Assembly: GCA_947474755.1 (NCBI GenBank)
Contig: CANJJE010000010.1
Coordinates: forward strand, 45,275-109,274
DNA from: Burkholderiales bacterium
GTDB lineage: Bacteria; Pseudomonadota; Gammaproteobacteria; Burkholderiales; Burkholderiaceae_C
Length of the DNA: 64,000 nucleotides
Direction of reading: 5' to 3'
A program made the position numbers and the translations under genes. Every line of letters begins with the position of its first letter. The first letter of the stretch is position 1. Shown piece by piece: positions 30,189-39,388 of this stretch. The notes beneath the pieces were generated by a model that was given only the letters and a program-made list of their open reading frames with translations, did no database searches and was not told the origin of the DNA.

Positions 30189-33053
30189 CTATTTCTCCGC
30201 TGCGGCGGCAGCCTCGGTGGCAGCGTCGAGCAACTCATGCTGGATGCGGTTGACTCGGCTGTATTCCTGCTGCCAGGCCGAAGGCTGCATCACCCTCAGC
30301 ACTTGCACTGCAGTCACCTTGTACTCGGGGCAGTTGGTGGCCCAGTCGGAGTTGTCGGTGGTGACGACGTTGGCGCCAGACTCGGGGAAGTGGAAAGTCG
30401 TGTAGACCACGCCCGGCTGCATTCGATCGGTCACCGCGGCGCGCAGCACGGTCTCGCCAGCGCGGCTCTGGATGCCGACCCAGTCACCGTCCGAGATGCC
30501 GCGCTCTTCGGCGTCGTGGGGGTGGATCTCCAGCCGGTCTTCGCTGCACCACTGCCGGTTCTCGGTGCGCCGCGTTTGCGCGCCGACGTTGTACTGAGAC
30601 AGGATGCGCCCGGTCGTCAGCAGCAGCGGGAAGCGGCGCGTGACCTTCTCGTCGGTCGCCACGTACCGGGTGATGAGGAACCTGCCCTTGCCGCGCACGA
30701 AGTGGTCGACGTGCATGGTGGGCGTGCCCTCGGGGGCGTTCGCGTTGCAGGGCCATTGGATGCTGCCAAGCGTGTCGAGCCTGGCATAGCTGACCCCGGC
30801 AAAGGTCGGCGTCAGCGCGGCGATCTCGGCCATGATCTGCTCGGGGTGGCTGTAGTGCATCGGGTAGCCCAGTGCGTTCGCCAGCTTCATCGTCACCTCC
30901 CAGTCGGCCAGGCCGGCCTTCGGCGGCATGACCTTGCGCACACGCGAGATGCGCCGCTCGGCATTGGTGAAGGTACCGTCCTTCTCGAGGAAGGAGGAGC
31001 CGGGCAGGAACACATGCGCGTACTTGGCCGTCTCGTTGAGGAACAGGTCCTGCACGACAACGCATTCCATCGCCATCAGCGAGGCCGTGACGTGCTGCGT
31101 GTTCGGCTCGGACTGGACGATATCCTCGCCCTCGCAGTACAGGCCCTTGAAGCTGCCGCTCTGCGCCGCGTCGAACATGTTCGGGATGCGCAGGCCGGGC
31201 TCGGGGTTGAGGGTCACGCCCCAGGCGGCCTCGAAGGTGGCGCGCGTGGCGGGATCGGAGACATGGCGGTAGCCCGGCAGTTCGTGCGGAAAGGAGCCCA
31301 TGTCGCAGGCACCCTGCACGTTGTTCTGGCCGCGCAGCGGGTTGACGCCCACGCCGTCGCGGCCGATGTGGCCCGTGGCCATCGCCAGGTTGGCAATGCC
31401 GATCACCATGGTCGATCCCTGACTGTGCTCGGTCACGCCCAGGCCGTAGCAGATGGCGCCGTTGCCGGCCATGGCGTACAGGCGCGCGGCCGCCCTCACC
31501 TCGGTCGCCGACACGCCGGTGACGCTCTGCATGGCTTCCGGCGAGTTCGACGGCTGGGCCACGAACTCGCGCCATTCGCGGAACGACCTGGCCTCGCATC
31601 GCTCGGCCACGAAGCCTTCCTTGACCAGGCCTTCGGTGACGACGACATGGGCCAGCGCGTTCACCATGGCGACGTTGGTGCCCGGCTTCAAGGCCAGGTG
31701 GTGCTCGGCCTGGACGTGCGGGCTGCGCACGAGGTCGATGCGGCGCGGGTCGACGATGATGAGCTTCGCGCCCTGCCTCAGGCGCCTCTTCAACCGCGAT
31801 GCGAACACCGGGTGGCCATCGGTGGGGTTGGCGCCGATGAGCATGATGACGTCGGCCTGCTCGATCGACTTGAAGCTCTGCGTACCGGCCGATGCACCCA
31901 GGGTCTGCTTCAGCCCGTAGCCCGTCGGCGAATGGCAGACGCGGGCACAGGTGTCGACGTTGTTGTTGCCGAAGGCCGCGCGCACGAGTTTCTGCACGAG
32001 GTAGGTTTCCTCGTTCGTGCAGCGCGAGGACGTGATGCCGCCGATGCTGTCCCTGCCGTGCACGGCCTGGATGCGGCGGAATTCGCTGGCCGCGTGCTGG
32101 ATCGCCTCGTCCCAGCCCACTTCCTTCCAGGGGTCGGTGATCTTCGCGCGGATCATCGGCTTGAGCACGCGGTCCGGGTGGGTTGCATAGCCCCAGGCGA
32201 AGCGGCCCTTGACGCAGGCGTGGCCCTCGTTGGCCTGGCCGTCCTTCCACGGCACCATGCGCACCACCTCGTTGCCCTTCATCTCGGCGCGCAAGCCGCA
32301 GCCCACGCCACAGTAGGCGCAGGTGGTGATGACACTGTGCTCGGCCTGACCAAGCCAGATCACGCGCTTGTCCTGCAGGGTGGCGGTCGGGCAGGCGTCG
32401 ACGCAGGCGCCGCAGCTCACGCATTCGCTTTGCATGAAGGGCTCATCCTGGCCCGGCGACACCCGCGAATCGAAGCCGCGGCCGCTGATCGTCAGCGCGA
32501 AGGTGCCCTGCGTTTCCTCGCAGGCACGCACGCAGCGGTTGCAGACGATGCACTTGCTCGGGTCGTAGCTGAAGTAGGGGTTGGATTCGTCCTTCCGGCT
32601 CGTCAGGTGGTTCGCCCCGTCGAAGCCGTAGCGCACCTCGCGCAGGCCGACCACACCGGCCATGTCCTGCAGTTCGCAGTTGCCATTGGCGGAGCAGGTC
32701 AGGCAGTCGAGCGGATGGTCGGAGATGTAGAGCTCCATCACGCCCTTGCGCAGTTCCTGCAGCGTCGGCGTCTGCGTGTGCACTTTCATGCCGTGCTCGA
32801 CCGGTGTGGTGCAGGAGGCCGGGAAACCCTTGCGGCCCTCGATCTCGACAAGGCAGAGGCGGCACGAACCAAAGGGCTCGAGGCTGTCGGTCGCGCAGAG
32901 CCTGGGCACCTGGATTCCGACGTTCGCTGCGGCGCGCATCAGCGAGGTGCCCTCGGGCACGGTGACGGCCTGGCCGTCGATCTCGAGCGTGACCTCGACC
33001 TGCGACTCGCGCTTCGGCGTTCCGTGGTCGATTTCCTTCAGGTGCTGCAGCAT
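30189..33053 (-). CDS. fdsA: NAD-dependent formate dehydrogenase alpha subunit
   Basis: 954 residues from the ATG at 33053. A 2Fe-2S domain at about 18-95, a His/Cys cluster (HPLDCLTCSANGNC) and two 4Fe-4S motifs (CIVCNRCVRAC, CVSCGACVDAC) are followed by the molybdopterin domain with its own cluster (CAYCGVGCG). The active-site cysteine is C373 in DTCARVCHSPTGYG, so this is a Cys and not a Sec enzyme. It oxidises formate to CO2 at a bis-MGD centre and passes electrons to FdsB/FdsG. Confidence 0.96.
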   Translation of the reverse strand: MLQHLKEIDHGTPKRESQVEVTLEIDGQAVTVPEGTSLMRAAANVGIQVPRLCATDSLEPFGSCRLCLVEIEGRKGFPASCTTPVEHGMKVHTQTPTLQELRKGVMELYISDHPLDCLTCSANGNCELQDMAGVVGLREVRYGFDGANHLTSRKDESNPYFSYDPSKCIVCNRCVRACEETQGTFALTISGRGFDSRVSPGQDEPFMQSECVSCGACVDACPTATLQDKRVIWLGQAEHSVITTCAYCGVGCGLRAEMKGNEVVRMVPWKDGQANEGHACVKGRFAWGYATHPDRVLKPMIRAKITDPWKEVGWDEAIQHAASEFRRIQAVHGRDSIGGITSSRCTNEETYLVQKLVRAAFGNNNVDTCARVCHSPTGYGLKQTLGASAGTQSFKSIEQADVIMLIGANPTDGHPVFASRLKRRLRQGAKLIIVDPRRIDLVRSPHVQAEHHLALKPGTNVAMVNALAHVVVTEGLVKEGFVAERCEARSFREWREFVAQPSNSPEAMQSVTGVSATEVRAAARLYAMAGNGAICYGLGVTEHSQGSTMVIGIANLAMATGHIGRDGVGVNPLRGQNNVQGACDMGSFPHELPGYRHVSDPATRATFEAAWGVTLNPEPGLRIPNMFDAAQSGSFKGLYCEGEDIVQSEPNTQHVTASLMAMECVVVQDLFLNETAKYAHVFLPGSSFLEKDGTFTNAERRISRVRKVMPPKAGLADWEVTMKLANALGYPMHYSHPEQIMAEIAALTPTFAGVSYARLDTLGSIQWPCNANAPEGTPTMHVDHFVRGKGRFLITRYVATDEKVTRRFPLLLTTGRILSQYNVGAQTRRTENRQWCSEDRLEIHPHDAEERGISDGDWVGIQSRAGETVLRAAVTDRMQPGVVYTTFHFPESGANVVTTDNSDWATNCPEYKVTAVQVLRVMQPSAWQQEYSRVNRIQHELLDAATEAAAAAEK

Positions 33054-33076
33054 GGGGGCCCTCCGGTGGGGTGGCT

Positions 33077-34639
33077 TCAACGTGTCGTGGCCCCGGCGTC
33101 GGGCGCCGTCAGGCCAAAGTCTTCGGGATAGTGATCCAGCGCCGAGAGCACCGGGTAGGGCGTCATGCCACCCATCGCGCACAGCGAGCCGTGGAGCATC
33201 GTGTTGCACAGATCACGAAGCAGCGTGATCTGGTGGGTGCGGGACTGATTGCCGATGATCCTGTCGATGACCTCGACCCCGCGGGTCGAGCCGATGCGGC
33301 AGGGCGTGCACTTGCCGCAGGACTCCAGCGCACAGAACTCCATCGCATGGCGGGCCAGCCTGGCCAGGTCCGCCGTGTCGTCATGCACGACGATGCCGCC
33401 ATGCCCGACCACCGCGCCGACAGCGGCGTAGGCGTCGTAGTCCAGCGGGATGTCCCATTGCGACTCGGGGACGTAGGCGCCGAGCGGGCCACCGACCTGC
33501 ACTGCCTTGATCGGCCGCCCGCTCGCGGTGCCGCCGCCGAAATCCATCAGCAACTCGCGCAGCGTGATGCCGAAGGCCTTCTCGACCAGACCGCCGCGCC
33601 TGATGTTGCCGGCCAGCTGGATCGGCAAAGTGCCGCGGGAGCGGCCGACACCGTGGTCGCGGTAGAACGCCGCACCGCGCGCCAGGATGATCGGCACGCT
33701 GGCCAGGGTGATGACGTTGTTGATGGCGGTGGGGCAGCCGAACAGACCTGCGACGGCCGGCAGCGGCGGCTTCGCGCGCACGATGCCGCGCTTGCCTTCC
33801 AGGCTTTCGAGCATCGCCGTTTCCTCACCGCACACATACGAGCCGGCAGCCTTGCGGATGTGCAGATGGAAGGCGCGGCCGCTGCCAAGGATGTCCGCGC
33901 CCAGGACGCCTGCCGCCTCGGCGCGGCGAACGGCCTCGCGCATCGTGGCCACGGCATGCGGGTACTCGCAGCGGATGTAGATGTAGCCCTGCGTGGCGCC
34001 GACCGCCAGCGCGGCGATGGTCATCCCCTCGATCAGCATGAAGGGGTCTCCCTCCATCACCATGCGGTCGGAGTAGGTGCCGGAGTCGCCCTCGTCGGCG
34101 TTGCAGACGACGTACTTCTGGGCCGCCGGGGTGTCCCTCACCGTTTTCCACTTGATGCCAGCCGGAAAGGCCGCGCCGCCGCGCCCGCGCAGGCCTGACT
34201 GCGTGATCTCCTCGACGACGGCGCTGCCGGCGATCCCGAGTGCGCGACGCAGACCGGCATGGCCGTCGTGCGCCTCGTAGTCGGCGATCGACAGTGGGTC
34301 GGTGATGCCCATGCGGGCGAAGGTCAGCCGTTCCTGCTTCGCCAGGTAGGGGATCTGCTCGGTCGGGCCCTGGCGCAGTGGATGCTCGCCACCGTGCAGC
34401 ACGCCCGCGTCGAGCAGGTGAGGTACGTCGTCCACGGTGATCGGGCCATAGGCCACGCGACCGGCGGGCGTGGCCACCTCGAGCAGCGGTTCGAGCCAGA
34501 ACAGGCCACGCGAGCCATTGCGCACCAGCGTGATGTCCAGACCGCGCGCCGCAGCGTCGTCGATCAGGCGCCGGGCGACGAGATCGGCTCCGACAGCGAG
34601 CGCAGCGGAATCGCGCGGGAGGTAGACGGTGGTGCTCAT
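33077..34639 (-). CDS. fdsB: NAD-dependent formate dehydrogenase beta subunit
   Basis: 520 residues from the ATG at 34639, overlapping the fdsG stop by four bases. An N-terminal thioredoxin-like domain (about 1-120) is fused to a NuoF-like domain. The NAD/FMN sites are GLRGRGGAAFPAGIKW and NADEGDSGTYSDR, and the 4Fe-4S ligands lie in ESCGKCTPCRIG. It reduces NAD+ with electrons from FdsA. Confidence 0.96.
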   Translation of the reverse strand: MSTTVYLPRDSAALAVGADLVARRLIDDAAARGLDITLVRNGSRGLFWLEPLLEVATPAGRVAYGPITVDDVPHLLDAGVLHGGEHPLRQGPTEQIPYLAKQERLTFARMGITDPLSIADYEAHDGHAGLRRALGIAGSAVVEEITQSGLRGRGGAAFPAGIKWKTVRDTPAAQKYVVCNADEGDSGTYSDRMVMEGDPFMLIEGMTIAALAVGATQGYIYIRCEYPHAVATMREAVRRAEAAGVLGADILGSGRAFHLHIRKAAGSYVCGEETAMLESLEGKRGIVRAKPPLPAVAGLFGCPTAINNVITLASVPIILARGAAFYRDHGVGRSRGTLPIQLAGNIRRGGLVEKAFGITLRELLMDFGGGTASGRPIKAVQVGGPLGAYVPESQWDIPLDYDAYAAVGAVVGHGGIVVHDDTADLARLARHAMEFCALESCGKCTPCRIGSTRGVEVIDRIIGNQSRTHQITLLRDLCNTMLHGSLCAMGGMTPYPVLSALDHYPEDFGLTAPDAGATTR

Positions 34640-35133
34640 GGGGCCGCCTGCCGTTCGGCGACGAGGCTGTCGAAGCGTTGCGGTGTGACACGCGCATGCA
34701 GCTCCTCCCCCACCATGACGGCCGGCGATGACGCACACAGTCCGAAGCAGAAGACCGGCTCGAGCGACCATGCGCCGTCGGCCGAGGTGGCGTGCATGGC
34801 ACAGCCCAGGCGCCTCTCGACATGCGCCAGCAGGGCATCGGCGCCCATCGCCTGGCAGGCTTCGGCGCGGCACACCCGCACCACGCAGCGCCCGGCCGGC
34901 TGCGCGCGGAAGTGGTGGTAGTAGGTGATCACGCCGTGGACCTCGGCGCGCGACAGGTTCAGCGCACTCGCAATCTCGGGCACCGCCTCTGCAGGCACGC
35001 AGCCCAGCGCATCCTGCACGTCATGCAGGATCGGCAGCAAAGCGCCAGGCTCGCCGGCGAGGCGGGCCAGGATGTCGCGCACGATGGCCAGCGCTGGTGA
35101 GGGCAGTGCCGGGACGGAAGCAGCGTCAGACAT
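34636..35133 (-). CDS. fdsG: NAD-dependent formate dehydrogenase gamma subunit
   Basis: 165 residues from the ATG at 35133, chosen because GAGG lies at the right distance; two in-frame ATGs upstream are less well placed. It is NuoE-like, with 2Fe-2S ligands in CRAEACQAMG and CFGLCASSP. It is the first gene of the fdsGBA-fdhD-fdsD order. Confidence 0.94.
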   Translation of the reverse strand: MSDAASVPALPSPALAIVRDILARLAGEPGALLPILHDVQDALGCVPAEAVPEIASALNLSRAEVHGVITYYHHFRAQPAGRCVVRVCRAEACQAMGADALLAHVERRLGCAMHATSADGAWSLEPVFCFGLCASSPAVMVGEELHARVTPQRFDSLVAERQAAP

Positions 35134-35165
35134 GGGGACCTCGGGTGGTTGGGTCATCGGCCGCA

Positions 35166-36824
35166 TCAGTTGAAGAATCTCGACGCGCTCTGCAGCGTTC
35201 GGTACACGCCCCAGGCCAGCGGCAAGCCGACCGCGGCCCAGGCCAGCACGACCCAGGAGCCTGGCGTGCGGCCACCGGTGCCGCTGTCCGTCCGGAGCTC
35301 GGACGCGGCTGCGCGGTCATGCGCCAGGCGCTTTTCTTCAGCCAGCTCGGCAGGGCTCATGAACCATTTGTCGGCCACCGGGCGCACGGCCAGGTTGCAC
35401 ACCAACCCGATGATGAGCATGCCGACCAGAATGAACATGGTCTGGTTATAGACCTGTTCGCGGGGGATGCCCAGTCCCAACTGATATTCACGCATGTAGT
35501 TCACCGTGATGGGCCCGAGCACCCCGGCCGTCGCCCACGCGGTGAGCAGGCGGCCGTGGATGGCGCCGACCATCTGCGTGCCGAACAGGTCGGCCAGGTA
35601 GGCCGGAACGGTCGCGAAGCCGCCACCGTACATGCTCAGGATGATGCAGAAGGCCGCCACGAACAGCAGCTTGCTCCCGGCGGCCGCGCTCCCCGGGATG
35701 CTGGCGTACAGCAGACCGCCGAGCACGAAGAAGACGACATAGGTCCGCTTGCGGCCGAGTCTGTCGGACAGGCTGGCCCAGAAGAAGCGCCCGCCGATGT
35801 TGAAGAGACTGAGCAGCGCGGTGAAGCCGGCGGCGACGCCGGCGATGGCGGCCAGCTGCGACGGGTCCAATTCGCCGAACTTCTTCGCGACGCCGATCAG
35901 GTTGCCGCCGAAGACTTCCTGCAGCATCGGGCTGGCCATGCCTATCACGCCGATGCCGGCGCTGACGTTCATGCACAGCACCATCCACAGCAGCCAGAAC
36001 TGCGGGATGCCCCAGACCTTTTTCACATGCACGTGGCGCTGGGTGATCATCGCGTCGCCGGTTTGCGCCGCCGGAGGCGTCCACCCTTCAGGCTTCCATC
36101 CGCTGGGCGGAACACGGTAGCCCAGGGCGCCGGCCATCATGAAGACGAAATAGACCGCAGCCATCACGAGAAAGGTCTGCGCGACGCCAACGCTGGTCGG
36201 CGTGGCAAAGTGCTTCATCAGCTCGGCGGCCAGCGGCGAGCCGACCATCGCTCCACCGCCGAAGCCCATGATGGCCATGCCGGTGGCCATGCCGCGACGG
36301 TCAGGAAACCACTTGATCAGCGTCGACACCGGCGAGATGTAGCCCAGTCCGAGGCCGATGCCGCCGATCACGCCGGAGCCCAGCCACATCAGCCACATCT
36401 GATGCGTGGACACACCGAAGGCCGAGATCACCAGCCCGCCGCACCAGCACAGCGCCGACACCACGCCCGCCTTGCGCGGCCCGGCATGTTCGAGCCAGCC
36501 GCCCCACAGCGCTGCCGATGAACCGAGCAGCACGAAGAACAGCGTGTACATCCACCCCATGGTCGAGATCTTCCAGTCGCAGTGGCTGGCGAAGAGCTCG
36601 GCCCAGAGGCCCATGTCCTTCGGGCAGGCCTGCGCAGCGCTGATGCCGATGGCCCGGGACAGCGGCAGCCAGAACACCGAGAAGCCATAGGCCATGCCGA
36701 TGCACAGGTGGATGGCCAGCGCGGCGGGCGGCACCAGCCACCGGTTGAAGCCGGCGCCGGCGATGGTTCTTTCCTTGTCGAGCCAGCCCGATGACGTCGA
36801 TCTGCCGGTGAAGACTGCGGACAT
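35166..36824 (-). CDS. MFS transporter of the oxalate/formate antiporter (OFA) family
   Basis: 552 residues from the ATG at 36824, which has AGGAG upstream. It has twelve or more predicted membrane helices in two halves and the MFS loop motif WFPDRRGMATGMAIMGFGGG. A large extracytoplasmic insertion with CPKDMGLWAELFASHCDW and a long C-terminal extension make it longer than OxlT. It precedes fdsG on the same strand, so formate or a formate-yielding acid such as oxalate is the likely substrate. The exact ligand is unproven. Confidence 0.85.
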   Translation of the reverse strand: MSAVFTGRSTSSGWLDKERTIAGAGFNRWLVPPAALAIHLCIGMAYGFSVFWLPLSRAIGISAAQACPKDMGLWAELFASHCDWKISTMGWMYTLFFVLLGSSAALWGGWLEHAGPRKAGVVSALCWCGGLVISAFGVSTHQMWLMWLGSGVIGGIGLGLGYISPVSTLIKWFPDRRGMATGMAIMGFGGGAMVGSPLAAELMKHFATPTSVGVAQTFLVMAAVYFVFMMAGALGYRVPPSGWKPEGWTPPAAQTGDAMITQRHVHVKKVWGIPQFWLLWMVLCMNVSAGIGVIGMASPMLQEVFGGNLIGVAKKFGELDPSQLAAIAGVAAGFTALLSLFNIGGRFFWASLSDRLGRKRTYVVFFVLGGLLYASIPGSAAAGSKLLFVAAFCIILSMYGGGFATVPAYLADLFGTQMVGAIHGRLLTAWATAGVLGPITVNYMREYQLGLGIPREQVYNQTMFILVGMLIIGLVCNLAVRPVADKWFMSPAELAEEKRLAHDRAAASELRTDSGTGGRTPGSWVVLAWAAVGLPLAWGVYRTLQSASRFFN

Positions 36825-37197
36825 GAAGTCTCCTGGACGGGCTATCGGGCATCCGCCTGACACTGCCGGCTGTCGATGTCCTGGTTCATGACCCACAGGA
36901 TCGGCTGCCAGGTCCTCGACGACGACTTCATAGCTTGTCTCTCCGCCTCGCTTCAGCGGCGGCCGCCCGCCATCCGTCGGCACAGCATAGGAAATTCAGA
37001 CTGGCAGGCATTGAGCAATCGCAATGTCTGCCGCGATACCCGTGCCGTGCCGATGTGCGCAGCCACCGGTGCGGCCACGTTGCGCGTACTCAATCGACGA
37101 ACGGCGGCCGGGAAGATCATTGCTCATGGTGCGGATGAGTCGACCCGCTCGAGGGGCCATCCGGCCTGCCACCTTCCACCTCACAGGAGACCTGACA
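36825..37197. other. Intergenic region between the MFS gene and the Hsp20 stub
   Basis: About 370 bases separating divergent genes. No convincing coding sequence. An AGGAG ribosome-binding site lies just before the ATG at 37198. I do not see clear promoter boxes, although the fds operon promoter should be here. Confidence 0.4.
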
Positions 37198-37275
37198 TGA
37201 ATGAACTCCGAATTCCAGACCCGCTGGCGCTCGATCCGATCGACGAAGCCTTTCGCGCGTTGCTGCGTCCCTGGC
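37198..37275 (+). pseudogene. 5' stub of an Hsp20 small heat-shock protein gene
   Basis: After an AGGAG site, the ATG at 37198 opens MNELRIPDPLALDPIDEAF followed by RALLRPWR, which is how Burkholderiales Hsp20 proteins begin. The alpha-crystallin domain is missing: after about 26 residues the frame enters unrelated sequence and the next gene starts about 100 bases later. The gene is therefore truncated by a deletion. Confidence 0.65.
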
Positions 37276-37377
37276 GCGGTCGCGTCTGCGCCGCCGATCG
37301 ATTGGGGTATGCTCTGGCGCGCCCGCGCAGCAGCACATTGAATGTGCGGCATAAATCCCAACCCGAGAGCAGAAGCA

Positions 37378-37854
37378 ATGACGGACCTGACCAGTGGCAA
37401 CGGGGCAAAGAAAGCGGTGGCGTCTGCTGCCGATGTGGCCTCCCAAATCATCGAGCGTGCAGACCGTGATGTAGCGCTGGTCGTGCAGTTGGTGGGAGAA
37501 AGTCAGTACCTGCTGGTGCGGCATTTCGAAACCTTCATCGAGGGCGAACTGGCACGGCGTGGCGTCGTTTACGGGGACCACTTGCTGCTGCGACCGCTGG
37601 TGGAGACCCATGGCCGCGAATTGGCTGAGTTTGTGTTGAGTGGCGTCGCCATCCATCACCGCTTCGGACTCAGCGCGCTCGAAAAGCCTTCGGGCGACCC
37701 GCTTCGCTTGCTCCGGTCGGATCTGTGGGATTCCATCAGATCCCATACGGAGGATGCCGAACGCCACTTCGTGTCAGAGGCCGGCGGCATGCCCAAGATC
37801 ATCGCGGAAGTCGAACAAAACCTGCCGAAGATGGTGCGCCGGACGCAAGACTGA
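37378..37854 (+). CDS. Hypothetical protein
   Basis: 158 residues from the ATG at 37378 (MTDLTSGNGAKKAVASAADV). I do not recognise the family. It is soluble and mostly helical by eye, with a conserved-looking core VVQLVGESQYLLVRHFETFIEG and an ending rich in charged residues. There is no signal or membrane segment. It lies next to the Hsp20 stub in an accessory region. Confidence 0.55.
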   Translation: MTDLTSGNGAKKAVASAADVASQIIERADRDVALVVQLVGESQYLLVRHFETFIEGELARRGVVYGDHLLLRPLVETHGRELAEFVLSGVAIHHRFGLSALEKPSGDPLRLLRSDLWDSIRSHTEDAERHFVSEAGGMPKIIAEVEQNLPKMVRRTQD

Positions 37855-38125
37855 CACAGCGCGGCGGCCCATGAAGGGCGCGCCAACAGAAAACCCCGGT
37901 CGAGCGATCGATCTGGGGGGGGTCGCGTGGCCCCTTTCAGCTTGCTGCCCCCGTTCGAGAAGCTTGAAAGCGTCGCGAGCGGTGCTTGTCACGCAGTGAC
38001 CCAAACAGGCTTCCCGAATTCCGTTGCAGGTCAAACTGCCACCCAGGGTCCTCACACAAGAAACGCCCCCTTCTTGATTTGACAAGTCGACGTGGGATCG
38101 GGCTATGCCGCCTGGCGTTTCCTGA

Positions 38126-39283
38126 TCAGAAGCGGTCGAAGTCAGCAGGCAGTCTCACAACCGTGACCGGGTTGTTCCTGTTGTTGGCCGACAGCGCCGA
38201 CAGTTCCGGGATGACGACGCTCCAGCTGCCGTCACGCAATTTCTGCACGGCGAGATCCGCCGGGCCCGCCAGTTTGCGGTCGATCTGCAGAGTGCGGGGC
38301 GGGGAGAACGGGGTCGTGATGACGACGGTGTGGGTCTTCGCGATCTCCGTGTCGAAGCGGGTCCAGCCAGCGAAGTCCAGACCGTCCAGGGCGCCAGCGC
38401 CACTGGCGAACGGCGCGGGCAGCGTGCCGCTGGTGAAGTGGTCCTTCGTGACGCGATAGAAGCCACCGCCAGCGGGATCCTTCAGGCCGGCAGCCGCTCC
38501 CACCGTGTTGAAGTGGATCGAGCCGTCCGGGGCCACCTGGATGCCGTCCGGGCCGCCTTCGGGCACGGCGATGTACGACAGCGGCGCCTCCCTACCGGCG
38601 GCCAGCGCGTCCAGGGAAGTGATCGGGAAGCGGTACACGCCACCGCCCTTCGTTTCAATTGGCGGAGAGAACTGGCCGCCACCGATGCCGGTGTCGGCCA
38701 GGTAAAGGTCGCCGTCCTTGTCGAAGGCGAGCGCATTGGCAAGCGTGGCTGGGACACCACTGACCTTCGCGGCGACGGAGCCGGCACCTAGCTCGATGGT
38801 GCCGAGGATCCTGCCGTCGGCATTGAAGGCGATGATCTTCGGGTCGAGAAGGTCCGGGTCGGTCACGCGATTGCCATCGGCATCGGCGAGCGGTGCCCAT
38901 GCCTCGACGACGAAGACCGTGCCCTTCGGGAAGAGCTTCGTGCTGACGGTGCTCACCGCGAAACCGAGGGGCCCCGTGAGGCCCGTGACGAGCTTCTCGT
39001 TGAGAAGCTTCAGCGTGCCATCGGGCTGAACTGCGAGCTTGCTGATGTAGCCGCCCTTGTGGGTCCAGGCGAAGCCCTTGTCCGGCATGCCGAGTTCGGC
39101 AGCATTCGAGATGAACACGAACTTGCCGTCGGCACTGAAGATCGCTCCTTCAGGATTGTCGAACTGTTCCAGCACCTGGATGACGATCCCCTTGACGGGA
39201 TACGGCGCCATCTCGACGGCACTCGCTGCGAACACGCTGGTCAGCAACTGAAGTGCGAAGACGGCGGTGAGTGTGCGCTTCAA
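38126..39283 (-). CDS. Secreted ScyD/SMP-30-like beta-propeller protein
   Basis: 385 residues from a TTG at 39283 preceded by AGGAG. The Sec signal peptide (MKRTLTAVFALQLLTSVFA) is probably cut at ASA. NHL/SMP-30-like repeats follow (NPEGAIFSADGKFVFISNAA, NALAFDKDGDLYLADTGIGG, PDGIQVAPDGSIHFNTVG), the pattern of ScyD/ScyE-type or gluconolactonase-like six-bladed propellers. A periplasmic or extracellular role is likely; no catalytic assignment is possible. It is monocistronic. Confidence 0.7.
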   Translation of the reverse strand: MKRTLTAVFALQLLTSVFAASAVEMAPYPVKGIVIQVLEQFDNPEGAIFSADGKFVFISNAAELGMPDKGFAWTHKGGYISKLAVQPDGTLKLLNEKLVTGLTGPLGFAVSTVSTKLFPKGTVFVVEAWAPLADADGNRVTDPDLLDPKIIAFNADGRILGTIELGAGSVAAKVSGVPATLANALAFDKDGDLYLADTGIGGGQFSPPIETKGGGVYRFPITSLDALAAGREAPLSYIAVPEGGPDGIQVAPDGSIHFNTVGAAAGLKDPAGGGFYRVTKDHFTSGTLPAPFASGAGALDGLDFAGWTRFDTEIAKTHTVVITTPFSPPRTLQIDRKLAGPADLAVQKLRDGSWSVVIPELSALSANNRNNPVTVVRLPADFDRF

Positions 39284-39388
39284 CGTTATGACTCCTGCGG
39301 TGAGGCTTCGTGGAGAAGCGGCAGTCTGAACCGCCGCCGGGATTCATCGCGGCCTGACTTCAACCAAACACCCTCCTGGAACAGCCCC

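Noticed and set aside
29763..33131. 1122-codon plus-strand frame opposite fdsA
   Set aside because: Entirely antisense to the well-supported fdsA and fdhD genes; no domain signature, Arg/His/Ala-rich shadow composition.
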